A stretch of DNA of 64,000 nucleotides from Chaetoderma sp. LZ-2023a (Eukaryota > Mollusca > Caudofoveata > Chaetodermatida > Chaetodermatidae): the NCBI GenBank assembly GCA_034401795.1, contig CM067369.1:137900496-137964495 (forward strand), in the 5' to 3' direction. This document shows positions 23,101 to 35,800 of this stretch, one piece after another (position 1 is the stretch's first letter; each line of letters begins with the position of its first letter). The notes under the pieces were generated by a model, which was given only the letters and a program-made list of their open reading frames with translations, was not told where the DNA came from and made no database searches. The translations under genes and the position numbers were made by a program.

Positions 23101-26100
23101 TATTGCGTTTAGTGATCGCGATTGATTATTAAAAAATAATCGTGATTACTCGATTAATCAGCTTGGATACAAATTACCAAGACTTAACAACAAAAGAATA
23201 TCAATGACGAAAGTTGCAATAGTGTTTAGAAAAGTCCATTTGCAGGGCAACAGAAGACTATCTCGAGCCAGGCATTCCAGTAATACATCTTCAAAAATAG
23301 CAAATGGACATACAGTACAGATCTTAGTTAGCTTTACTTAAATGCATCCTAAAGATCGTTTAAAACGTGTCTGTATGGCATCATTTTCCCATAATTTTCT
23401 CGTAATGATTTGCTTAGACATAGCGCGTTTGGTAAAATCTCAATACGCATCTTGAATTTTATCTTGACGGGTTAGAATTTTGACACTACGGGCTTGACAC
23501 TTTGAATGACGGGTTTAACTTTTTGCCCTACGCGTTTGGTAGCGTTTGAAAATTTTACGATAAATTAAACGCGCCATCAATTCCAACCGCGGTTCTCGCA
23601 TTCTTTCGACGAGTCCTATGGCTAGAAGCAACCAGGTACTCGGTTCCTAGTCTAGGCAGACCCGCTTATCAGTACATGTTTTCTCCGTACATGTATCTCG
23701 CGTGCTTAGCAAACTTTGAGCGATTCGTACAACAGATTTTAACTTATTTACGTCAATTTGTGGCTGGATTTATCAGAAGATGTATTTAATTTAGTGTTTC
23801 TTCGCGGGATTCGTCTAATTTCTGCGTTTTTATAGTGAAAATCTCGATCTAATGCCGAATGGACAATCGTCTTGAACTGGAACACCATTCCATTCTGATG
23901 ACGTCATCGTGTATATATTTAACCTCGTTATCTTTGATTGGCAGAGATATTGTTGGAAAAGCCATCAATGGCAAATCTGATTGGTTGAACTAATCTCATG
24001 ACGCTTTGACAGTTGTGTACTATTAGACGACAGTAAAAAAGCAACAACCTAAACAAGGATTTCCAGACTTTGGCTGTGATCTGGACAAAAACCAAGTTGG
24101 ATCCCGATTGGGTACAAATTTTAATCTATGGATATATATCGGAAACAAACTGGTCAGATTTTGCTCAAATTTTAATAAAGGAGTTTGTGTGATCATACAT
24201 TAAGATTTAACAACCCTGGAAGTGATCAAAAGAAAAATTATAGGCTGTGGGTTACAATCTCTGATAACTTGGATCTATCTGACGATGGAAAGTAAGTGAT
24301 AACTAGATTGTTTGGTCGATGGCATGTCATAGCAATCGACCACGTTCACTACCCCAGGGGAGGAGCCAAATGTAATACCAGAAATGTGGCTGCAATGCAA
24401 CCATGAATCTCGACTTCATGACAGCAATGAACTCTGGCTTAGCAACAAGGGGGCCAAGGGCCTGTAACGGTGTCCTGGACGGTGTATGGCAATAAGGGCT
24501 GTCAGCAGAGAAGGCCGCTACTATGTCAAAAAAGGCTGCCTATAAAATATACTGAGTATGTACATACCTATCTATCTATCAATCTATCAAAACTTTTCAA
24601 AATATTCAGCAGGTTGCCTGTATACCCTTATCTAATTTCCACTTCCTATTTTTCTTTTGAGATGAGGCGGACATAGAGGCGAACTGTCAAAATATCTCAT
24701 CTGATGACGGTTGTTGCTAAGTACAGAATTATAAAAAATAATTCTGAATAGAAGTTCTAGAGCTACAGAATCCTTCTGCCAAATTTGGATATAATCCACC
24801 CCAAGCGGTCATGGAGAATATGCATTTTGGCAATTTATGTCCAGCCAACTAGGGTTGCAATCTGTCAAGCGGTTAAGGAGGGGTAGCGTTTTGACAATTT
24901 CTGCTAAATTTTTCATAAAGTCAAAGATTTTCACACAAAAATTGACTAATCAAAATTCTGTATGCATGTTCGGAAGCCGAAATCATTAGGGTCCTTCCAG
25001 CCAAATTAGTTTGAAATCCGCCAAGCTGTTAATGTATGTATGAGACACAGCATCACACAATGATGTTCTGGCCAAAAGGTCAAAATCACTGATACGCATG
25101 GCAACCATCTGCTGTCCGGCATCCATCCGTCAACTTACCGGTATGTTTTTAAACAAAAGTTGACGGATGGATGGCGGACAGCAAATGGTTGCCATGCATA
25201 TCAGTGATTTTGAGCTTTTGGCCAGAACATCATTGTGTGATGCCGTGTCATTATAAGGAGGCATGTGTCCAAGTTTAGGACCAGTATGATCAACCAAACA
25301 TGAGATATAAACAGAAAAGTTGAGCTAAACGCAAATTAGACGCCACCAGGCGATGTGCATGGTATCACAATAGCTCATTTTACTCCGTAGTTGAGATAGA
25401 AATGGCCTCTTGCACTCTATAGTAACCTACAACATTCGTTTGAATTCCATCCACCGCTTTCGGAGGAGTTGCATTACACAGAGACTGGCGTGGATCGCTG
25501 TGAAAAATCTGGAGGTCATAAGGGGAAATGATCTGTGAGAGCAGGGGTTAAAATGAACATGAGCGTGAGGTTAGCAGAAATTGATCAGGGCTAGTACAAC
25601 TTGTAACTGACCAACCCAATGGTAACAATTTGACATGTCAACCCTTTAATGGTCAAGGTGGTAAATAAATTCCTCTATTGTGAGCAGAGCAAGACGACTA
25701 TTTTTGGAAATTTACCAGTAGAACGACTGGCTTGATAACTGAGCCAGTCATTTCGGTGGTAAAATTAAAAAAATAGTCTTCCCTTGGTCTGCAAAGATTT
25801 GAAGGGCTATAGTAGAATCTAGTAATCACTAGTCCTATCTAAATGTAGTGGCTCATCTGGCTTAATTTAAAACTATTGAGAGGGTGTCAAATGATGTGCG
25901 AGAGTGTGGGCAGGACTATGGGAAATCTAGATAAATCTGGAAGACTCCAATCTCTGACTATATAAAATAAATGTTGTCAGCCAATCCACAATCATATGGA
26001 TAACCCACATACCAAATTTGGTTGAATTCCACCCAATTGGGAGGAGATAGCATGTTGAATGGATGGAGACAAATGTATCCTAATTTTTTCAAAACATGGA

Positions 26101-29100
26101 GATAAAGAAAAGACTCGCGGAGATTTTATAGGTAGGTGGGTAATTAATTCAACGTCATCATACTAAAATTCAATTTTCTTTCGGATTGAGAAATTAGGCT
26201 ACCACCATCATTTAACATGCCACTTTGTTTTCAGGACCTGTCGGTGAAAGGGTTGAATATAGCAAAAGCTGGAATTGACATGAGGATAAAACAGAAATTT
26301 AGATTTTCTAATGGATGGATCCACTTTTAGCTATGCCACGTGCGACCGTGTGTTGGGATCAGTATGTACTTTGAATCCTGAATTCCAAATTTCTTGGTAA
26401 CTATAGATACAGCTAACCTGTTGAATATTTTGAAACTAATTTCAAGTAATCTGACTGGGGTCTGTTGTTAAATATTCAACAGAATGTTTACTAAATAGTA
26501 AAGACATACAATTCGTACAACTGACTCTTAAAAGTTCAACAGATTTAGCTGCGTCAGCCTACATATGATGTAATTCATTATGACATCATATACTTAGCAC
26601 TTTAACACTCATGCAGGGTTTTGCTGAGGCAGGGCCCTTGCACCATTTAGTGCTCTAAAATTCACACCATCCAATCATTACCGTCACACATGGGTCATTG
26701 GCCTAATGGATTTTAGGACATAGATATCTTCCATGTATGTACTTGATCCAACATTTGTCAAAATGACCCATGATTTCTTGAGGAAGTAGGACAGTTCACC
26801 CCACTAAGCAACCGGATCGGCAAAACCCAGCTCATATCATCCAAAACTGGTTTCTGCAGTGGTATTGAGAAATATTTATTTGCAGACCAAGAAAAGGCTA
26901 TTTTTGAAAATTTATCACTGGAATGACTGTCTCGATAACCGAGCCAGTCATTCCAGTCATAAATTTTCAAAAATAGTCTTCTCTTGTTCTGCAAATAGAT
27001 ATTTTCCTATCGGTCATTGGTGGTCTGACTTGAATCAGTCTTTCACTCTCCTGACATGCACGATTCACTGTCCTCAGCAGTCACTCACCTGGAAACACCA
27101 ACTCTCCGCCGGAAAACTTTGAAGTCTAGATGCTCTCCGAGAGCAGCTGAGGCGTTTCCAGGTATAAATAGGCTTAAGGGCTGTTTTGTTGTTTATGAAA
27201 TTTAAAAATTTTTTTACTAGTTTCCATATAATTTTTTCTTTCAAACTTCACATCACCGGAGTTGTAACCACTTAGTATGCCACCCAGAAATGCTTATCAG
27301 GTACCACTGTATCACCATGCATGTCACCCAACAAAATGAATGAATATACTGGCATGATTATAATCGTGCTGGTTTATTCTAACAAATATTATCGGTGAGG
27401 TACGTGGTGGTATAGTGAACATCACTATCAGCAATGTACGCTGTACTCAGACAGAGTGAGATTATAGTAGCTAATTTATTATTGTGGTGTGAGACTGAGT
27501 GGTGGTAGTAAACACTTGACCGGGCAGTGCACCAGTATCATGATGTCAAAATACATGTAGCATTCTATCAGTTTGTGTTGGTACACTTTTTAATAATTTA
27601 TTACATAATGTACTTGTACCCACACAGATAGAATGCTATTTTGTCATGCTACTATTACAGTGCTAGGTCAGGTGTTCACTACCACGGCTCAGACTTACTT
27701 ATAGTTTTGCCCAATGGAGGAATCCAGTTTTAGCTATGCCCCGCCCATCTCTAGCTAAGCTCCACCCAAGCTTTACCTGCATTGGGATCGATCTCTGTAC
27801 TCTCTGAATCTCAAATTCCTGAAAACTATACATGTAAGCTGTTGATATGACAGCAACAACTCCCAGTCAAATTAGTTTTAAAATATTCGACATCACTTTT
27901 ATTAACCCTTTAATGGTCATGCCGACCAAAACTGGCCTCTGTTATGGCCTTGTGGAATGTCCATTTACAGGAAAAGAGAATAGAATTTTTGAAAATTCAC
28001 CACAAATGACTGGCTCAATGACCGAGCCAGTAATTTGTCATAAATTTTCAAAAATTGCATTCTCTTGGCCTCTAATTGGACAATTAAATAAGTGGATATT
28101 AAAATTTTCTTTACCAAATTTGTTCATTAAAGGGTTAAATAGAATACATATAGTCCGTCATCAATTAAGTGTCTGTGAAGATTGACAAACTTATCTACGT
28201 CATTCATTATGTCATTGATTATGTTGTCATCCTTATGCATCATGTAGTTGATTATGACATCATGATTGATGGATGAAATGGAAAGGTCCATTATGTAATG
28301 CTTATAACTCCCTGTGTAATCATATTTGTTTCACTTTCTATTTCAGCTACTGTTGAAACATAGCCAGACCACAAACAAATGTTGCAAAAATAAATGTACA
28401 AAATCTGGAACAGTAGGACACAAATTTGAAAGACCACTATCAGTAATATATGACCTGTGACCAGCAACATCATTCATCAACACAGACAGTACTTAGCATA
28501 ACCATAAAACACCGCTGATCACCAGCATGGGCAATATTATATAGGACCAAGATAGTTTACTGTTGTTCTAGAGACTGGACTTGTATTGTTATTGATCATC
28601 GATAACAATACAAATCTCAAAATCAACAGTAAAGTAAACTTAATCTTTGTCCTATATAATATTGCTCATGCTGGTAATCAGTGGTGGTTTGCGCTGCTGT
28701 CTGTGTTGGTGGTTGTTTGAGCAAACTGCATTATATCAATATGGCAGCATTCAATAACAATGACATTAAACTTTTTTAAGTGAATGAATAAACAATTTAA
28801 TCAAATCCAAAATGACCAGGTTTGACTTATTTACTGTATGTGTAGGTAAAGGTTGTATGGTGTTTTCATCATTTCTTTGATCTTCAGTGGAACAAGGATT
28901 GAGAATTTTCCCCCACTGTGAACAGCGGAACAAGGTAGATAAAGGTAAGTAAAGCTCCAGTTTTACAACCCTTTGCTGTCCAATATTTGTCAAGAAAATG
29001 TAAATTTCTGCTGAACCCTTTAATGGGTAAATTTGGTCAAGAAAATTCCAATTGTTTCATAAAATGTCAATTTGCTGATCAAGAGTATTCTGGGAGCCAG

Positions 29101-32100
29101 TCATTCCAGTGATAAATTTTCAAAAATAGTATTCTCTTAGTCAGCAAAAGGGCATTTCTCAGGAACACTGCAGAGGCTGGTTATGGCTGATTTGACCAAG
29201 GCAATTTTTTAACATTTAGAACTGTAATGACTAGCTTGGTTATCAAGCCAGTTATTCCAGTGGTAAAATCTTAAAATAGTCTTCTCTTGGCCTGCAAATG
29301 GTCATTTCTCAAGACAATTTGATTTCAGAGGCGAGTTTTGACCACTCACTGAGTGATGGTAAAAAAATAATTCTTGTTCTGCATATGGACATTTCTCAAG
29401 GCCACCACAGAACATGTTTTCACCAGCTAGAGTGTTAAAGGGTCAATTGCTAAAATGTACAATTCTTATAAAAGTGACTAACTACTAACTCTTGGTATGT
29501 TATTGGTATATCTAATCATGTTAGTTAGAGCTGATTCAATATAACAAACTTTAACAGTTAATTAAATTCAAACGGCACAAATGATCATGGTGAATGCACC
29601 AAAATAGCCCAAACTTCAGGGCAAACTCTTTGTCACTGATTGGAGAAGTTCACTCAATCTGTAGTGTACCAGCTTCAAGTTCATCTTCAAGTCTTTCCTG
29701 TAGTGGTGGCTTCCTCATCGTCAAACATGTCATCATCAGAAGATTCACTGTCCCACACATTAGCCGTCTCACCATTACTATCAGTGTCTGATTCCACGTT
29801 TACAACGCCACGATGAGTGATATTTGGTTTAAAATATACGGCACAATATATAGCCAGTAATATACTATATACATGTAGTGTTAGGCCCTATGACCTGACA
29901 GCGGCTGTTATGGTCATACACCACACTCAGACTTTCAAACACATTATTAATAGTTTCGCACATCCGGGCATCTTGAGATCGGCTGCCATTAAAGTTGGGG
30001 CAAACTTAAAACATGCTAAAGAGGACGGACCATACAAACGCATTGTTTACATTTTTCAAACCATTAAATCCTGTGTCTGAGAATCTGTAATAACCCTGTC
30101 AGGTATCAGAAAACATGAAATCATGAGTGAATTTCGCAATATATTAAAGAAAATGTAATTAGGGTTTAATGGCCCATTGCTCGTGATGTTAAATTAGCCC
30201 CTCTGAAAATGGCATATCTCCCAGGGTATTATGGGAAATTTGATTGTGATGACGTCATTGTGATTCTATGAATAAAATACAGGGTGGGAATATCGCCTCC
30301 AACAAGGGAGTATTTCTACTATTGCATTAACAATTTCAACCGACAAGAGAAAAAAATTAATTTGTTACGAATGTGTCAAAATTCTGGTGAATATTTTGAA
30401 ACTAATTTGACTGAAAGCCAGCTTCCAGTCAAATTGCTTTCAAAATATTCAACATCATACTTATATAATGACTGTAAAAGTGGAATTCTGGGATTTCAGG
30501 TTCAAATGGGTAAAATTGGTTTAGATTTGGGGCCTACTTCCCTGATAATGCAGGTTACTAGGCCAATATTATAATAATTATAATAATAATAATAGTACAT
30601 TTATAATGCGCTGAAATCCATGCATGTAATGCATGCTCTAAGCGCTTACAATTGATATTTATGTATAAGCCTGTTTAAAAAGATGTCTTGAGATTTGATT
30701 TGAAACTGGATAGAGTGGGAGAGATTTTGATATCAAATGGTAAATTATTCCAGTTAGACGAAGCAGCAAAAGAGAAAGTTTTGTGGCCATATGTTTTTGT
30801 GCAAACGTTTGGAATTTCTAATAACATTTGATCTGCAGATCTGAGTTGCCGAGGAGGATTGTATATCTGTACAAGCTCAGACAGATAATCTGGCGCAGAG
30901 CCGTAAACACACCGATATGTTAGACTTAGAATTTTGAACAGTATTTTTGTTCAATCGGAAGCCAATGCAGATCTTGCATGACTGGACTAATGTGTGCATG
31001 CTTGTTGCTTAAGGAAACAATTCGTGCAGCCGTGTTCTGAATTTTTTGGAGCCTAGAGATTAGTTCCTTAGGGGCACCGATAAGAAGGCTATTGCAATAG
31101 TCCAGTCTTGATATCACTAGGGCTAACACAAGCATGATGGCCGCTTCTCGTGTAATGTACTTTCTAATGTTCCCGATATTGCGCAGCTGCATAAAACAGA
31201 GCTTACAGAGATAATTAACATGTTGTTCCATACTCAATTCACTGTCCAGCATAACGCCGAGATCCTTTACATAATTAGATAGCTGAATCTGACTTGAACC
31301 AACTGTGATGGTATTTAACTCTGTCTTAGCCCGTCTAATTTTAGGTCCAACAAGTATAGCTTCAGTTATGTCATCATTTAACATCAACATGTTTGAAGTC
31401 ATCCACAATTTGATGTTATCACAGCAATCAGTTATTTCTCTGCTAGCTGTATGGCCGGCGGAAACGGATGGCAGGAAACTATTGATACGCTGGGTGTCGT
31501 CAGCATAGAGATGACGCTGAAGATTGTGCATCTGGATGACGGATCCTAGTTGATGAGTATACAACGTAAATAGCACAGGCCCTAATATAGACCCTTGCGG
31601 TACGCCACATGTAAGCTTGACTGACTCTGAAAGAGTACCGTTTATATAGACTGATTGGTATCTGTCTGTCAAGTACGAATGAAACCAATTCAAGGCAAAG
31701 CCTGATACACCAAACACGCGATTTAATTGAGACAAAAGCTTTTGATGATCAATTGTGTTAAAAGTGGCACTTAGGTCGAGTAAAAGCAGGAGAGACACAT
31801 TGCCTTTATCGACAGCAGAGCGAATATCATTTAAAACTCTTAGTAATGCTGTCTGTACTATGACATTGTCTATACGCGGATTGAAATGGTTCATAGAGCT
31901 TGTGTGTTGTTAAATGTACAGATAGGCGTTTACATACTGCCCTTTCAACAAGTTTGGACATAAATGGCAGATTAGAAACGGGTCTATAGTTCTTTAATGT
32001 ATCCTGGTCTAGTCCTGGCTTTTTAAGTAGTGGTTTGATCACAGCTCGCTTGAAAGGCGGTGGCATAATACCGGACTGTATGCTAGAGTTAACGATTTGA

Positions 32101-32754
32101 GTAATTATTGGAAGTAAAGTGTCAATGTGTTCAAAGATCATTTTAGTAGGAACAGGGTCGAGCTCACAGGAAGTGGGTTTGGATTCTTTCAGAAGCACGA
32201 GTACATCATCTTCTGAGAATGGCTGAAAGATCTCAAAGTTATCACCGGTGAATAAGGCCGAATCGGTAGGAAATTGAGTATTTAGATCTGCCGACTGAAG
32301 CAACTGGGCGCGGATAACCTCGATCTTATTTTGAAAAAAGTCCGAGAAAGACTGAGCAATCTGCATAGGCTCGCCTGTACTGGGAAGTGAGCAGTCCTTT
32401 TGTTTACCCATGAGCATAAACATGGTATTATATAGGGATTTTGAGTCCGCACTACTCCCAAGTATTTTATTTGTGAAATACTCTTGCTTTGCTCTAGTAA
32501 TTATCTTTGTAACGGTGTTCCGTGCATCAACGTAGATCTGGCGATGGATCTCTAGGCGAGATTTTCTCCATCGCCTTTCAGCTTTCTGCCTATCTGCTTT
32601 TGCGATGCCGACCTCTGGTGTGAAAAGCCATACCGATCGTGGTCTCTGGGGAATCATCATATTGGCCCAGTAACCTGCATTATCATTCTTGTTTTAGTAA
32701 ATGTGATGTCACCGATAATGAGAGTTATTGATTGTCGCAAGAGAGCCTCAGACA

Positions 32755-32805
<51 letters not shown>

Positions 32806-35800
32806 TATATATAATATCCATTTCGTTTACCCCTGGTCGCAAAAAAACAATGTTGAAGATAAACAATCCAATAAACTCGATCATCGATGCGTGTCTTTGT
32901 TTACAATTTTCGAGATAACTAACTTCAAGCACTGTCAGTAATAAGCCCAAGATAAGATGCCGAAGCGGTCAAAATATATAGGCATTACACTTTCTGATTG
33001 GCAGTTTCGTTATTCCGTGTTATGTGTCTACTTTTTAGTCTGTGGCGTACACGAAGTGTGCATAGATTGATGAATTGTGCACACAAAAATATGTTATTTT
33101 CTAAACAGTTGACGCCATCTTTGCTAAATCTGATTAAATATGCGTGTATTCTCGACCAATCAGACGGTGATACCCATTGCCGAAAACTCCTGGAGTGAGT
33201 TCAGGAAGGCGAATGTTCGGCGAGCGTTCGCGTTCTACGCGGTACAGTGTTCAGTTAATAACGGAAAACGTTTTTCGCGGTCCTGAACGCAGCCCAGGCA
33301 CGGGTAAAACAACTATGTACGCATGTGCATGTTTATGTAAAAGCGGAGATTTTCGGTTACATATTATGTATGAAATAGTGAAATCGAAAACAACCGAATG
33401 TCAGGTTTGCAGATTTTGTAAATTGCTTCCCTTTCCGTTATAAGACAAATTTGGCATAACACTAGTCGCAACTGGTGCATATATTGTTCTAAAAAGTTAT
33501 GCCTATTACGTCGGCTAAAATTAGACTATATTGTAATAAACCTATTTCAGAGAATATCTTGGTTTATTCATCCAGATTTCACAAGAAATTGTGGATTGAA
33601 AATTTATTAAAATATACGCCGTCATCACACTAGCTTCATACTCAGTAAAGAATTCTCAGGTGCGGAGTTCACTCACGTCCATTTTGTATAAAATTACGAT
33701 TGATTACGATGATGACATTTCGACAATTATCATTTACAGCCAGAAAAAAAGCTAAAGGCGATGCATGTACTTAACACATATACGGCTCCAATTGCAATTT
33801 AAATTTACATGTACGGGTCCTTGACAGTCTATAGACCGATTCCGCTTTATGTTTAATGACGCGTAGTAAGAATCTTTGTAGCGTAACTGTATACATTTGA
33901 TTGCGCGTTTGACTTTCCGGGACGGGTTTAAAATATTTCATGATACGTTTAACATATTGTAGGACGGATTAGACTTTCCGTTAGCCGCGCCTATAAAATA
34001 AATAAAATGCGTTTAGTGTTTGGCCATGCCTGGAAACGCTATGAGGTTTTGACGCAAAAAAGATGCATTTTTGTTTCGTTTTTGCTTCGTCAAACAGTAA
34101 AGCTAATTAAGATCTGTACTGTACATTCACTAAGCAAAATGTAATTTTTCATGACTGATCACATTAAAAAGTAATTGAAAGTTAGGTTTTGAAATATTTT
34201 ATGCAATAGAAAATATTCACGATTATTCGATTATTTAATTTTAAATCATAAATTCACGATTAATTAAAACATCACGATTTTCGATTTAATCACATAATCG
34301 CGCAAGCCTAATATCCAGTGCCCTCAACAAATACCATCTGCTATCCTGTTCGCATCTGAGGCTTGTGAGTACAAGTATGACCAGAGCAGTTATGGTTAGT
34401 ACTCATTATTCAGCTTTTGCTTTTATGGTCAAAGGCCTCTGACATTGATCGTTATTAAAGAGTTCATATGCTTTATAGCTAGCAAATTGTATACAACTCA
34501 CAATTACTTTATCGAATATTCACTTTGGGACATTTTGATTCCACATAAATGTTGCTGCTTCTTGTTGTTTTCACAGGATATGATGAGTCCCGGTATAGGG
34601 AAATGCAATAGCAGTAGCCGGAGGCAAAAGGCTAGCATTGCTGAGCTTAGTGCTAGGGAAAAAATTCTAATACAGTGTTCACAGGAGGAACCATGTTCGT
34701 TTAGCCAGTGTTTGCCTAGAAGGTGTGTACATTTCAATGAGAATTTTCTCGATCAATGCCACCTTAACTATCTGACTGCTGCATGCCACCAGACAATCAT
34801 TTCAATGTTCAATAACAAAAAAGTCTCTAAACGTATATAATTTTAACAAATTTATTTTAAACCATCCTGATGTGAATATGTACCTTTAAGAATCTTTCTA
34901 AAACAAAATAAACAGGACTATTGAATATTCTGAACATAACTGGATGGGAAGACATTGAATGCCTAAGGCAGCATTTGTCTTCCAATCCATTTATATTCAA
35001 AATAATCAGCAGAATCTTTCTTACCGGCATCTTTCTGCTTTTGTTTTGGAAATATGTTAACTTATTTATGAGATGTAGTGTATTTGATTTTATTGAGAAT
35101 GTTGCCATGATTATGATGATTATTGCCAAGTATCATCTTATTACTCTGAGAACCAACCCCTAGCCCCCACCACTGCCCACCCCCATATTCGTGTAGAATT
35201 GATAAAAAATGTCCTATTGACATGATTGAAGCTTTGCTGTAAGCTAAATTTGGTCGCCTTAATTTGTGCTGATATTATTGAAGTTGATGTGGTATCGCAA
35301 TGATCAGACACTTTTTTGTGGATGAGACTCAGCTTGATGTGTTTACACTCAATGTGGGCACTTTTTTGTTTCAGTTCGATTTAATTATACTTTATGATTA
35401 TAATTTGAACTTGTGAGAATTATTCGAAACTTAGGCCAGACCAATTTAATGTTTTGTTTTATGAAAATTCCCAGCCAAAACACAATATCAGAGGTATGGG
35501 GGAGAAAAATGCACAATTTCACCTCAGAAATTTTAAGCTCTTACAGTATTAATCCTTTCATTACGTATGTTAATTGTCAAGAATAATCAAGAAAACCCAA
35601 AAGGTTTTTTCAGTGAGTGCCAATTTGCAGGCCAAGAGAAGACTATTTTTGAAAATCTACCACTGGAATGGCTGGCTCTCTAATGAGCCAGCCATTCCTT
35701 TGGTAAATTAAAAAAAATAACCTCATGGCCAGCAAATGGGCTTTTCTCCTGACCATTACAACGCCATTTTGAGTGGCTTGACACTAAAGGGTTATTACAG

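Larger units (their letters stand above)
23087..34310. mobile_element. Large hAT-like element, 11.2 kb, with 8-bp target duplication
   Basis: The ends are TAGGGTTGTGCAAT (23087) and the inverse of TAGGCTTGCGCGAT (to 34310). Both are followed inward by ATTAATCG-type words. The flanks carry the same 8 bases, ATATCCAG, at 23079-23086 and 34311-34318. An internal inverted match of 28 bp with one difference joins 23311-23338 to 34096-34123. The whole lies within haspin intron 2. The inside holds younger insertions (MITEs, fold-backs, a LINE). No transposase was recognised. The hAT assignment rests on end sequence and 8-bp duplication. Confidence 0.75.

Noticed and set aside
32657-32950. Frames with poly-IY across TA microsatellites (also at 57921-58129)
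   Set aside because: Low-complexity translation of (TA)n, not protein.
33177-33443. 88-codon frame in the CG-rich patch containing GTGKTT, similar to a P-loop
   Set aside because: The short match lacks the rest of a nucleotide-binding fold; probably chance.
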